A stretch of 64,000 nt of DNA from contig NZ_CP022986.1 of the NCBI RefSeq assembly GCF_002770595.1, positions 744,001 to 808,000 of the forward strand, in the 5' to 3' direction. The notes beneath the pieces were generated by a model, which was not told the origin of the DNA, did not search any database, and was given only the letters and a program-made list of their open reading frames with translations. The position numbers were made by a program, and so were the translations under genes. Shown here piece by piece: positions 27,904 through 36,438 of this stretch. Position 1 is the stretch's first letter. Each line of letters starts with the position of its first letter. This DNA is from Chryseobacterium camelliae (lineage in GTDB: Bacteria > Bacteroidota > Bacteroidia > Flavobacteriales > Weeksellaceae).

Positions 27904-28467
27904 TTTTGAGGTTGATTTTCTATTTAACAATGATTGACTGATCAAAGACACAGGAAGAATTCAGGATATCCAGATCCATTTTGTCCGAACTCTTAAGCAT
28001 CCCGACCAGGCCAATTCATGGCAAAAATAAAAATTAATCTTCTTTAATGCAATAAAGTTGCAATAAAATTAATACATTAAAATGAGTTTCTATCAGATAG
28101 AAAAATTATATCTGAATGATGTTTTGTTAATAAAGAAAGAATTGTACGCACTAACGAAAGAATTTTCGAAGGCGAAGGCAAAAGTAAGGTCATAATCCGG
28201 TTCCGGTATATTGAACCGGACTATCCCTTTTTCCATAAATGAAAGGTTTCTCTCTGTTTACCGCTTTCCAGGATCAGCGCTTTTCGCGGAAACTGATCCC
28301 TATGCAGTTTTGAGCAGAACAGAAGCTAGTCTTGATCGGAAATATCTGTCAGTTCACTGAAGTAATGCTGAATAGCGGTCATATGTACGTCATACTCAAT
28401 GATGGTGCAGATTGTATCGTTCTAAAGTCCAGTTCTTCTTCAGCATTATAAACAGCAGAATTCCGTA
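27904..28467. other. intergenic stretch upstream of the COG0523 gene
   Basis: About 560 bp. It holds the dyad at 28048-28062, a 37-codon frame at 28082-28195 (MSFYQIEKLYLNDVLL...), and a CCGGTTC/GAACCGG inverted repeat near 28198-28220 that could be a hairpin. None is a firm gene. Confidence 0.5.
28048..28062. promoter_or_regulatory. candidate operator upstream of the COG0523 gene
   Basis: TGCAA-TAAAG-TTGCA is a perfect 5-5-5 dyad, 145 bp before the COG0523 start; the TGCAATAAA half is also directly repeated with an 11-bp period. Zur control is typical for COG0523 genes, but I cannot confirm this motif as a Zur box. Confidence 0.35.
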
Positions 28468-29406
28468 TTATTTTTCATAGTCTTTTTTCTCCGGTGCAGG
28501 ATAGTTGCCTTTGCTGGCCTCTCCTACTGTGGTGGCAGTAGTCATCGCCACGACCAGGTCATTCAGCATATTGCTGGCCGCTGTAGGTGAATTCGGAAGC
28601 AGCACCAGGTTGCTTCGGCTGCTCGCACCCACTGCCTGTAAGGTATCATAATGCTGCGTTACGAGGATTAATGCAGAGGCTTCATGTGAATTGATGTTGA
28701 CGCTGTTCAGTACGCGTACGGATTCTTCAAGACCTCTGGCAATTTCCCGGCGCTGATCAGCAATCCCCTGCCCCTGAAGTTTTTTCGATTCAGCTTCCGC
28801 CTTTGCTACAGCTACAATCCTGATTCTTTGGGCTTCAGACTCATATTCTGCGGCTGTTTTTTCCCTTTCCGCAGCGTTGATCCTGTTCATGGCATGCTTT
28901 ACCTGCTCATCAGGATCTATATCCGTTACGAGGGCCTTGATGATATCATACCCATAACTCTGCATCGCATCCTGCAACTCGCTTTTCACGGCAATGGCTA
29001 TATCGTCCTTTCTTACAAAAACATCATCCAGCTTTGTTTTCGGGACTTCAGCACGTACCACATCAAATACATACGATGTGATCTGGTTTTCAGGGTTTTC
29101 CAGGCGGTAGTAGGCATCTTTCACGTTTTCCCTGATCACCTGGTACTGGACGGAAACTTTCATTTTGATGAAAACATTGTCCAGGGTTTTGGTATCGATG
29201 ATCACATCCAGCTGCTGGATCCTCAGATTCAGCCTTTTGGCGATCTGGTCAATAATCGGGATCTTAAGGTGCAGGCCGGAATGCCGTACGGCCAGGAATT
29301 TTCCGAAACGCTCCACAATGGCTGCCGTTTCCTGCTTTACCACGAAAAAAGAAGCAAAGAAAATAATGAGTCCGAAGAAAAAGACGGGTACTAAAAGGTA
29401 AGTCAT
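28468..29406 (-). CDS. SPFH/Band 7 stomatin-like protein
   Basis: A 312-residue protein with one N-terminal membrane segment (TYLLVPVFFFGLIIFFASFF) then a Band 7 domain: VKQETAAIVERFGKFLAVRH, KMKVSVQYQVI, and a coiled coil with EREKTAAEYESEAQRIRIVA. This matches QmcA/stomatin-type proteins, which form cages or rings at the membrane and often work with proteases or in lipid domains. No NfeD partner gene is adjacent. It lies 61 bp after dgt on the same strand. Confidence 0.93.
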   Translation of the reverse strand: MTYLLVPVFFFGLIIFFASFFVVKQETAAIVERFGKFLAVRHSGLHLKIPIIDQIAKRLNLRIQQLDVIIDTKTLDNVFIKMKVSVQYQVIRENVKDAYYRLENPENQITSYVFDVVRAEVPKTKLDDVFVRKDDIAIAVKSELQDAMQSYGYDIIKALVTDIDPDEQVKHAMNRINAAEREKTAAEYESEAQRIRIVAVAKAEAESKKLQGQGIADQRREIARGLEESVRVLNSVNINSHEASALILVTQHYDTLQAVGASSRSNLVLLPNSPTAASNMLNDLVVAMTTATTVGEASKGNYPAPEKKDYEK

Positions 29407-29467
29407 AGTTTAAATTTTGGATTAAAATATTGTATGCTCCCTAAAGATACCCATTTTATTTTAAAAC

Positions 29468-30826
29468 TTAGACTGTCATCCCGATATCGATCCCTTTGAT
29501 TTTCCGGTACAGGTCGGTAGCATAATTATCGGTCATGCCGGAAACAAAATCGACCACTCCAAGCACCTTCTGGTAATCCGTGCCTTCCTGGTAAATAAAT
29601 TGTTTCGGAATCAGCTTCAGGGCTTTTGTATCATAGGACTTCAGCTGGTGTGCAGGCTTAACGATTGACGGGATAAAATGATCCAGCAGTTCATACATAA
29701 CATTATAGCCGGCATTCTCAATTTCCACCACTGCTTTGTGGTTGTAAATCTTTTCAATGGAGAAGCTTTCAATGTCTTTCAGGCTGTTGTTCTCACATTT
29801 ATACATATCCAGCAGGGCTTTATCCAGTGTTCCGGACAGGATCGCATCAAAGTTCTGTCTATAGCTTTCAATGGATTTGTTAATCAGTGCATTGATGACC
29901 TTTGCACGCAGATAGGAAATCTGTTCATTCTCATTGGAAATGGAGCTCAGCTTGCGCTCTATTCTTGCTGCATCATCAGTTTCAGATTTCACCAGTTCAA
30001 AAAACAGGTTTTTACAGTCGGCGGTAGAAACGATACCCAGGCGATGGGCATCTTCCATATCTATAATATTATAACAGATATCATCTGCCGCTTCCACCAG
30101 CCATACAAACGGATGCCTTTTAAAAATGTAGGGTTCTTCATTTTCGGTGATGAGATGAACGGCTTTGGCTATATCGAGGAATATCTCTTTTTCATTCTGG
30201 AAAAACCCGAATTTTTTCCTGTGCAGGATCTTTTTGTCCCGTGCCACTGCCTCACAGGGATATTTGGCAATACTGGCCAGTGTGGCAAAAGTCAGCTGGA
30301 TCCCGCCGGCATCTTTACCCTGCTGTTGCTGCCCCAGCACCCTGATCGCATTGGCATTCCCTTCGAAATTCACCAGATCTGCCCATTCTTTCTCTGAAAA
30401 CAAAGGCTTCAGGCTGTTTTCATTGCGTTCAAAATAACTCGCAATCGCATCTTCACCGGAATGCCCGAATGCAGGATTGCCCACATCATGGCAAAGGCAC
30501 CCCGCAGCGATGACGTTCCCTAAATTATGAAGGTAAAAGCTTTTGGAATCTTCGGTAAGCTCAGAAGCATAATGTTCAGCGATGAATTCCCCGATCACAC
30601 TTCCCAGGCTCCTTCCCACGGAAGATACTTCCAGTGAATGGGTAAGGCGGTTATGCACAAAGACACTCCCCGGTAACGGGAATACCTGTGTTTTGTTCTG
30701 CAGCCTCCTGAAAGGGGATGAAAAAATGATCCTGTCAAAATCCCTCTGAAAGTCTGTTCGGGATGCTTTCGTATGCGGATTATTGCCGGTGCGCTGATTG
30801 GTGAAAATCTGGTTTAAATTCATCAT
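29468..30826 (-). CDS. dgt: deoxyguanosinetriphosphate triphosphohydrolase (dGTPase)
   Basis: A 452-residue HD-domain enzyme that splits dGTP (and often other dNTPs) into deoxynucleoside and triphosphate in the cytoplasm. Motifs: FQRDFDRIIFSSPFRRLQNK near the N-terminus, NRLTHSLEVSSVGR (first His), AGCLCHDVGNPAFGHSGEDA (HD pair), and VEAADDICYNIIDMEDA (later Asp). Length fits the dGTPase family. Two in-frame ATGs open the gene (MMNLNQ). The DNA glycosylase gene at 30894 is divergent from it, so both may share a 67-bp promoter region. Confidence 0.95.
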   Translation of the reverse strand: MMNLNQIFTNQRTGNNPHTKASRTDFQRDFDRIIFSSPFRRLQNKTQVFPLPGSVFVHNRLTHSLEVSSVGRSLGSVIGEFIAEHYASELTEDSKSFYLHNLGNVIAAGCLCHDVGNPAFGHSGEDAIASYFERNENSLKPLFSEKEWADLVNFEGNANAIRVLGQQQQGKDAGGIQLTFATLASIAKYPCEAVARDKKILHRKKFGFFQNEKEIFLDIAKAVHLITENEEPYIFKRHPFVWLVEAADDICYNIIDMEDAHRLGIVSTADCKNLFFELVKSETDDAARIERKLSSISNENEQISYLRAKVINALINKSIESYRQNFDAILSGTLDKALLDMYKCENNSLKDIESFSIEKIYNHKAVVEIENAGYNVMYELLDHFIPSIVKPAHQLKSYDTKALKLIPKQFIYQEGTDYQKVLGVVDFVSGMTDNYATDLYRKIKGIDIGMTV

Positions 30827-30893
30827 TGTTCAAAAATACTTTAAATTTTATTGTTACGGAACACTATTTGACTATTTGTAGAAAAACCAGATC

Positions 30894-31631
30894 ATGCCCG
30901 AAGGTCCTACCATACTATTAATGAAAGAATGCCTGCAGCCCTTTAAAGGTAAAACCGTTACCGATGCGGGCGGCGATGCAAAATTTGATAAAGAACCCTT
31001 AACAGGGCAGACTTTACAGGATATCAGAACGTTCGGGAAGCAGACCTACCTTGTATTTGATACCATGGTCGTGAGGATCCACCTGCTGATGTTCGGCTCA
31101 TTCAGCATCGATGAGCAGATCCGGCCTGATGCACGCCTAAGGCTGTCTTTATTTTTCGGGAAAGATTCCATGTACTTTTATACCTGCTCCGTAAAATTGG
31201 TCGATCCGGAATTTCTGGATACGATAGACTGGGAAGCGGATGTAATGAGCGATTCATGGAATCCTGCAAAGACCAAAAAGAAACTGAAGTCCAATCCGGA
31301 CATGATGGTCTGTGATGCGCTGATGGACCAGGACATTTTTTCAGGCGTAGGCAACATCATTAAGAATGAAGTGTTGTTCCGCATCGGTGTACAGCCTGAA
31401 AGCCTGCTGGGAAAGATGCCTGATAAAAAACTGAAAGAACTGATGGAAGAGGCCCGGAACTATAGCTTTGATTTCCTTCGCTGGAAAAGGGATTCTGTCC
31501 TGAAACAGCATTGGCTCGCGCATACCAAGAAAACCTGTCCGATCTGCGGTGGAAAAATGATCAATAAACAGACCGGTTTAGGAAAGAGAAGGAGTTTCTA
31601 CTGTGAGAAAGATCAGAAGCTTTATCATTGA
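30894..31631 (+). CDS. Fpg/Nei-family DNA glycosylase
   Basis: A 245-residue base-excision repair enzyme. It begins MPEGPTILLMKE, whose Pro after the start Met is the catalytic nucleophile and Glu the partner residue. SGVGNIIKNEVLF is the H2TH helix motif. The C-terminal zinc finger has CPICGGK and then RRSFYCEKDQKLYH: the fourth ligand, normally Cys in CxxC, is Asp (codon GAT), with a His as last residue. Whether zinc is still bound is unclear. Substrate is likely an oxidised pyrimidine (endonuclease VIII type), by inference. Confidence 0.9.
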   Translation: MPEGPTILLMKECLQPFKGKTVTDAGGDAKFDKEPLTGQTLQDIRTFGKQTYLVFDTMVVRIHLLMFGSFSIDEQIRPDARLRLSLFFGKDSMYFYTCSVKLVDPEFLDTIDWEADVMSDSWNPAKTKKKLKSNPDMMVCDALMDQDIFSGVGNIIKNEVLFRIGVQPESLLGKMPDKKLKELMEEARNYSFDFLRWKRDSVLKQHWLAHTKKTCPICGGKMINKQTGLGKRRSFYCEKDQKLYH

Positions 31632-31728
31632 ATCTCCATCTGATGTATCAGTTGTATAGTACTTTATATTTCACTTCATAATTAACCGTTTACAAAATCA
31701 GATCAGCACAATATATCTGGTCTATATA

Positions 31729-32064
31729 TCAGTGTGTTCCCATTTTTGAAAACAGATGAATGATGATCACGCCAATAATAATCAGCGCCATTCCTATAAT
31801 GGCAGGCCCGTCGGGAATTTGCTTGAATGCAATAATTCCGATAACGGTAATCGCTATAATACCCACTCCTGACCAGATGGCATATGTAATTCCCACCGGA
31901 ATATGCCTGAGCGTAATGCTCAGGAAATAAAATGCTGCAGAATAGCCGACAATCGTTACTACAGAAGGCAGCAGCCTGGTAAACTCTTCCGATTTCTTAA
32001 GAAATGTTGTGGCTACAATCTCGCACACAATAGCCAGCAACAGATATACATAACTTTTTCCCAT
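31729..32064 (-). CDS. small multidrug resistance (EmrE-like) efflux protein
   Basis: About 111 residues from the ATG at 32062-32064. Four membrane helices are evident. The first holds the essential Glu at residue 15 (AIVCEIVATTFLKKSEEFTR); GITYAIWSGVGI in helix 3 and PAIIGMALIIIGVIIIHL in helix 4 match EmrE. Such proteins pump cationic drugs or quaternary amines out against protons as antiparallel dimers. An upstream TTG would add 14 residues that do not fit the family. Confidence 0.94.
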   Translation of the reverse strand: MGKSYVYLLLAIVCEIVATTFLKKSEEFTRLLPSVVTIVGYSAAFYFLSITLRHIPVGITYAIWSGVGIIAITVIGIIAFKQIPDGPAIIGMALIIIGVIIIHLFSKMGTH

Positions 32065-32106
32065 ATCAGTTTTCTTACTGACAAAAATAAGCAATTCCGA
32101 CAGCAA

Positions 32107-32514
32107 ATGCTGTCATAATGCGTCTGACGGCCATTTTTGCACCTTTATTCCCGTTTACTGTCAGGACAAAGAACAATAAATTTTGTTCATATGGAACCTA
32201 AAACATGATTTTTATCAACCTATAACGATGTAATTTATTGAAATCTGCCGGATTTGAGATTTATCAATTATCAAACAGAGTCTGTGAAAGTTTTAACAGA
32301 TCAATAATTTTTACAGATAAGACAATAAAAGTATATATAATTTCTTAATAATACATTAAATTAATGTAAACAAAATGCACTGCATATTAACATTACTATA
32401 GTGTAATAAACTGATATACATCAGCATTATACGTTTTGGCATCCCATTTGAAAGTTGTAGTTTTGTCATTGAAAAAATGATAAAAAAAAGTCAAATAATT
32501 AAAAATTAATCAAA
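32107..32514. other. intergenic stretch with promoter of the 26-residue gene
   Basis: About 400 bp, very AT-rich toward the right. It holds the promoter at 32436-32465. No other gene is seen. Confidence 0.55.
32436..32465 (+). promoter_or_regulatory. Bacteroidota-type promoter
   Basis: A TTG at 32436-32438 and TAGTTTTG at 32458-32465 (TAnnTTTG) are separated by 19 bp, the best match to the Bacteroidota -33/-7 consensus in the window. It points at the 26-codon gene 50 bp downstream. Confidence 0.75.
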
Positions 32515-32595
32515 ATGATCACTTACATCGGAATCGCAACTTGTTTAGTAGTTTTTGCTTCTTATTTTACTACCGTAAGAAGAGAAAGAAACTAG
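32515..32595 (+). CDS. 26-residue single-TM micropeptide
   Basis: A frame of 26 codons reads MITYIGIATCLVVFASYFTT and ends VRRERN. It is one hydrophobic helix with a basic C-terminal tail, so positive-inside topology would put the tail in the cytoplasm. An A-rich leader (AAAAATTAATCAAA) directly precedes the ATG, and a near-consensus promoter lies 50 bp upstream. No homologue is known to me; KdpF and CydX were considered but do not match. The transcript seems to continue into a structured region and end at the terminator at 32744-32779. Confidence 0.6.
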   Translation: MITYIGIATCLVVFASYFTTVRRERN

Positions 32596-32601
32596 TGAGC
32601 T

Positions 32602-32696
32602 GCTCTTGAGCCTTCTTAAGAGCCTCCATATGAAATTATATTGTTAATGTTTTAGCCTTTACGGAGGCTGCTCTTTTACTCAGGGAGTAAAAGAGC
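32602..32696 (+). ncRNA. structured 3' region after the micropeptide gene
   Basis: Several pairings occur within 95 nt: GCTCTT 32602-32607 with AAGAGC 32618-32623; AGCCTCC 32621-32627 with GGAGGCT 32663-32669 (overlapping, so alternatives to the first hairpin); and a perfect 12-bp hairpin GCTCTTTTACTC-AGG-GAGTAAAAGAGC at 32670-32696. It may be a 3' UTR, a small RNA or a switch; no known class is recognised. Confidence 0.45.
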
Positions 32697-32743
32697 ATAC
32701 AAAACATTGCAAAAGACCCATACAGAACAATTTTAATTTTTAT

Positions 32744-32779
32744 AGCCGTAAGGTCGGATCCCAGGTCCGGCTTTTTTTA
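32744..32779 (+). terminator. terminator before the AAA ATPase gene
   Basis: AGCCG and CGGCT pair, with a GGATCC palindrome in the loop region, followed by seven T. It would end the micropeptide transcript. Confidence 0.6.
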
Positions 32780-32787
32780 TTTCCCCT

Positions 32788-32795
32788 TATCTTTG
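32788..32795 (+). promoter_or_regulatory. candidate -7 box for the AAA ATPase gene
   Basis: TATCTTTG fits TAnnTTTG, 22 bp before the ATG. A TTG at -33 is missing. Confidence 0.5.
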
Positions 32796-32817
32796 TACAC
32801 CAATTTATTTTTACTTA

Positions 32818-33531
32818 ATGAACCTGTACAATCTTATCATCCAGGACAAGGAAGAGATCGCATTAGATGAAGTATTCCTCAGTGAAGGCAATCATCATCA
32901 GTTCCGGCAGCTGATCAAGGAACACACTTATATCAATGAGCTCCGGGAATACGGGCTCCCTGTCAACACCAAGGTACTCCTGGAAGGAAGTTCGGGCTGC
33001 GGGAAGACGATGACGGCAAAAGCGATTGCCCATGCCCTGGGAAAAAACATTATTATCCTTAACCTGAGCAATATTGTTTCCTCCAGGATCGGTGAAACTT
33101 CCCAGAATATTAAAATGATTTTTGACAAAGCAGCACGGGAAAGGTCTGTCCTGTTCCTCGATGAGCTGGACCAGATCGGGAAAGCAAGGGGAAGTGATGA
33201 TAAAGATGTCGGCGAAATGAGGCGGCTGGTCAATACACTGCTCCAGCTGATCGATTATTACCCGGACAATGCCTTGCTGATCTGTGCGACCAACCACGCT
33301 GAGATCATAGACACCGCCCTGCTGAGGCGCTTTCAGCTTAAAATCAGGTATGAACTGCCATCAGAAGCATTCCTGGACCGTTATTATGATCACCTCCTTA
33401 CGCGATTTCCGGAAGACCTCAGAGCTGTAGACCGTACATACGGTATTTCTTTCGCTGAAGCTAAAGATTACGCGCTGACCATGGTTAAAGGCAACCTGAT
33501 CCGGAAGCTGGAAGAAAATACAAAGGGTTAA
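32818..33531 (+). CDS. AAA-family ATPase
   Basis: A 237-residue single-domain AAA protein. Walker A is GSSGCGKT at 57-64, Walker B LFLDELD at 112-118, sensor and arginine-finger region near LLICATNHAEIIDTALLRRF. The N-terminal 45 residues are short and lack a known substrate domain. It resembles the ATPase halves of small Bacteroidota AAA proteins often beside subtilisin-like proteases, but no protease is next to it here. Function is unknown beyond ATP-driven remodelling. Confidence 0.87.
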   Translation: MNLYNLIIQDKEEIALDEVFLSEGNHHQFRQLIKEHTYINELREYGLPVNTKVLLEGSSGCGKTMTAKAIAHALGKNIIILNLSNIVSSRIGETSQNIKMIFDKAARERSVLFLDELDQIGKARGSDDKDVGEMRRLVNTLLQLIDYYPDNALLICATNHAEIIDTALLRRFQLKIRYELPSEAFLDRYYDHLLTRFPEDLRAVDRTYGISFAEAKDYALTMVKGNLIRKLEENTKG

Positions 33532-33691
33532 TTCCGCTACTTTTCTGAGATTCTGATCGATCGGGATATTTTTGGTTTAAAACTCTCATATAGGGTCTGG
33601 CCAGGTGATCTTTAGGTAGCCACAAGCCTGCATTTATCTGTATTTCCTACTTTTTATATCCGTACTTTTACGGCTGCTTATAACAATTGAA

Positions 33692-35512
33692 ATGAAGACA
33701 TTACTAAAATATTTGAGGCCCCATCAATGGCTGCTGATCTTATCCTTACTTTTGGCAACCGTGAACCAGGTATTTTCCCTGTTTGGCCCTGCCATTACCG
33801 GAAAGATCCTGGATCAGCTGGTGACGCATCCTAACTTTTTCGATAAGGAAAAAACTCTACCCAGAAGCCTGAATGATTACCTGTACGGTACGGATATCTA
33901 TCACGGTGTATTTTATTTCCTGGGGCTTCTGATTGCCACAGCCATGGTCAGCAGGATTGCCAAAGCCTTTCAGGATTATGTGGTGAATGTGATTACCCAG
34001 AAATTCGGGGCCAGCATTTTCACAGACGGACTCAAGCATTCAATGGCACTTCCCTATCAGGAATTTGAGGACCAGCGAAGCGGGGAAACGCTTTCCGTAC
34101 TGACTAAAGTAAGGGAAGACGGTGTAAAATTCATCACCAATTTTATCAATATCTTTTTCGGGATCCTGGTAAGCATCATCTTTGTCTCTATTTATGCCAT
34201 CCGCCTGCACTGGTCAATTATGCCGGTCTATGTGGTAGGGATTTTCCTGATTGCCTTTATCACCAACCTGCTGAGCAAGAGGATCAAGAACATCCAGAAG
34301 ACCATAGTTTCTGAAACCACCGCGCTTGCCGGAAGCACCACTGAGAGTCTGCGGAACATAGAAATCGTAAAAAGTTTAGGGCTGACCCAGCAGGAGATCA
34401 GGCGGCTGAACAATAATACCTACAAAATCCTCGGTCTTGAACTGAGGAAAGTAAAAAGCATCCGGTCTTTGAGTTTCATCCAGGGAACCATGGTGAATTT
34501 CCTGCAACAGCTGATCACCCTGACTTTGCTGCTTCTGATTTTCAAAAACATCGTGACGCCGGGAGAATACCTGTCGCTGATGTTTTACGGTTTCTTTATT
34601 TTCGGGCCGATGCAGGAAATCGGGAATATCATTATTTCTTACCGTGAAGCAGAGGCATCGCTGAATAATTTCGACCGCCTCATGAAGAAAGACGTAGAGG
34701 AAAAACCGCTTACCCCAGAGAGGATCGGAGCGATCAGCGAACTTGAATTCAAAGGAGTTTCTTTTCAGCACCAGACAGCATCCTATAAAGCCCTGAATGC
34801 CATCTCCTTTAACGTAAAGAATGGTGAGACCATAGCATTCGTAGGGCCGAGCGGCTCCGGAAAAAGCACTCTGGTCAAGTTGCTGGTGGGGCTGTACCGG
34901 CCTAAAGAGGGGGCCATTTTCTATAATCATATCAACGGCAATGCATTTGATTTCGATGAACTGAGAAACCAGATCGGTTTTGTTACCCAGGATACCCAGC
35001 TTTTCGCGGGGACGATCAAGGAGAACCTGCTATTCGTCAATCCGGATGCTACAGAAGCAGATCTTCAGCTGGCCCTGGAACGGTCCAGCAGTACTGCGCT
35101 TATTGAAAGGGCTGAGAAAGGCATTGATACCGTTATCGGAGAAGGAGGACTGAAACTAAGTGGAGGCGAAAAGCAGAGGATTGCTATTGCCAGGGCTCTG
35201 CTCAGAAAGCCACATCTCCTTATTTTTGATGAAGCTACTTCTGCCCTGGACAGTATCACCGAAGAAGCTATTACCTCTACCATTAAAGACATCTCCCGGG
35301 AAAAAGACCAGATCACCGTGCTGATTGCCCACCGCCTCAGTACCGTTATGCATGCAGACCGGATCTATGTGCTTGAACGCGGGCAGATTATTGAAACGGG
35401 ATCCCATGAAAACCTGCTGGCTTTAAACGGGCTGTATTATGCCATGTGGCGGCAGCAGATTGGGGAACGGAAGACTTCAGGTCCGGGTGCTGATCAAACT
35501 GTGACACTGTAA
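33692..35512 (+). CDS. ABC exporter, fused membrane and ATPase domains
   Basis: A 606-residue half-transporter. Residues about 15-320 form six membrane helices (LRPHQWLLILSLLLATVNQV first). The ATPase domain has Walker A GPSGSGKST, Q-loop VTQDTQLF, signature LSGGEKQR, Walker B LLIFDEATS and the H-loop AHRLST. It works as a homo- or heterodimer and exports lipids, peptides or drugs. It appears to be monocistronic, with a strong hairpin terminator after the stop. Cargo is unknown. Confidence 0.94.
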   Translation: MKTLLKYLRPHQWLLILSLLLATVNQVFSLFGPAITGKILDQLVTHPNFFDKEKTLPRSLNDYLYGTDIYHGVFYFLGLLIATAMVSRIAKAFQDYVVNVITQKFGASIFTDGLKHSMALPYQEFEDQRSGETLSVLTKVREDGVKFITNFINIFFGILVSIIFVSIYAIRLHWSIMPVYVVGIFLIAFITNLLSKRIKNIQKTIVSETTALAGSTTESLRNIEIVKSLGLTQQEIRRLNNNTYKILGLELRKVKSIRSLSFIQGTMVNFLQQLITLTLLLLIFKNIVTPGEYLSLMFYGFFIFGPMQEIGNIIISYREAEASLNNFDRLMKKDVEEKPLTPERIGAISELEFKGVSFQHQTASYKALNAISFNVKNGETIAFVGPSGSGKSTLVKLLVGLYRPKEGAIFYNHINGNAFDFDELRNQIGFVTQDTQLFAGTIKENLLFVNPDATEADLQLALERSSSTALIERAEKGIDTVIGEGGLKLSGGEKQRIAIARALLRKPHLLIFDEATSALDSITEEAITSTIKDISREKDQITVLIAHRLSTVMHADRIYVLERGQIIETGSHENLLALNGLYYAMWRQQIGERKTSGPGADQTVTL

Positions 35513-35523
35513 CTTGAAATTAA

Positions 35524-35568
35524 AAATATTGCAAACGCCGGACGTATTGTCCGGCGTTTGCAATATTT
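35524..35568. terminator. perfect 20-bp bidirectional hairpin terminator
   Basis: A 20-bp perfect stem begins AAATATTGCAAACGCCGGAC at 35524-35543, with loop GTATT and the complementary arm at 35549-35568. It lies between the convergent ABC exporter and HTH genes and can serve both strands. Confidence 0.88.
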
Positions 35569-35586
35569 ATGCATCATCACTGATCA

Positions 35587-35916
35587 TCAGCTTTTGTTTT
35601 CTACCATTCTTTTCCATCGGGAAACCGTATTCCTGCTGAGCCTGAAATGGGCTGCAAGCTGCATGTTGTTAAACCCGGATTCTTTCTGAAACTGCAGAAT
35701 ATCCCTGATGGCTTTTAAATCATAGGCCTTGAGTTTCTGGTTATTCCTTACCTGTTCGGTATCCGTTTTTTCTGAGAGGATTTCATCCAGCCGGATGACA
35801 TCCATAATCTGTATCTGCTTTTTGCTTAAAATAGGCTGGCAAAGCTGTTCTTTATCAGGATATTTCAAAGCGATCATATCACGATAGATCTTCTTGTAGT
35901 CAGGTGTATTTTTCAT
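35587..35916 (-). CDS. HTH protein, partner 2
   Basis: A 109-residue protein with a C-terminal helix-turn-helix of transposase type (NMQLAAHFRLSRNTVSRWKR). The N-terminal part (KKIYRDMIALKYPDKEQLCQ) is helical. It follows the 143-residue HTH gene by 13 bp. I recall similar pairs in several Weeksellaceae genomes, with no transposase catalytic domain. They may be domesticated transposon regulators; target unknown. Confidence 0.75.
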   Translation of the reverse strand: MKNTPDYKKIYRDMIALKYPDKEQLCQPILSKKQIQIMDVIRLDEILSEKTDTEQVRNNQKLKAYDLKAIRDILQFQKESGFNNMQLAAHFRLSRNTVSRWKRMVENKS

Positions 35917-35929
35917 CTTCTATACCATA

Positions 35930-36361
35930 TTATTTGTTTTTACTGATCCATTTGTACAATGTGGTTTTGGGAATTTTGTACTCCTGTATCACCTGATTAG
36001 GCGTCTTTTTTCCGGTCTGAATCTGTTCAAGGATAAAGCTGATTATCTGTTGGGTGTAAATGTTCTTCCTGAACACGGGCAGACCCGACTCTTCAGTGTT
36101 GCGCGAAGCATTTTTCTTTTTATCGGCTCCGGATGGCGGAGCATACAGGATAAGGTGTTGGCTGTACAGCCTGAAGAAATCATATTCCAGAAGCTTGCTC
36201 CAGCGGAGCAGTATCCCGGTTTCCAGATCCGGGGAATCGTACATTGCTAAAATTTCCGCCTCTGTCTTTTTAAGGAAATTCATGATCCTGGGCATCTCTA
36301 TACCACTTTCACGGACTTTCCTCACGATCAGCTTGCCGATGTGAATGTCTTTGAACATCAT
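35930..36361 (-). CDS. HTH protein, partner 1
   Basis: A 143-residue protein. The N-terminal half (DIHIGKLIVRKVRESGIEMP, then LLRWSKLLEYDFFRLYSQHL) looks like an XRE-type helical domain. The C-terminal half has IYTQQIISFILEQIQTGKKT and VIQEYKIPKTTLYKWISKNK, an IS-type HTH. No integrase or DDE residues follow. It is transcribed just ahead of its HTH partner. Two ATGs overlap at the start (MMFKD). Confidence 0.75.
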   Translation of the reverse strand: MMFKDIHIGKLIVRKVRESGIEMPRIMNFLKKTEAEILAMYDSPDLETGILLRWSKLLEYDFFRLYSQHLILYAPPSGADKKKNASRNTEESGLPVFRKNIYTQQIISFILEQIQTGKKTPNQVIQEYKIPKTTLYKWISKNK

Positions 36362-36438
36362 TTGTGTTTTTTAATGTTTAGGGATGCAAGTTAACATTTT
36401 GGCCGGCAAAACGAAAATTTTCCGGTATGATTTTACTC

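Noticed and set aside
28082..28195. 37-codon frame MSFYQIEKLY...
   Set aside because: No promoter box or leader was clear and no family resemblance; kept only as a note in the intergenic entry.
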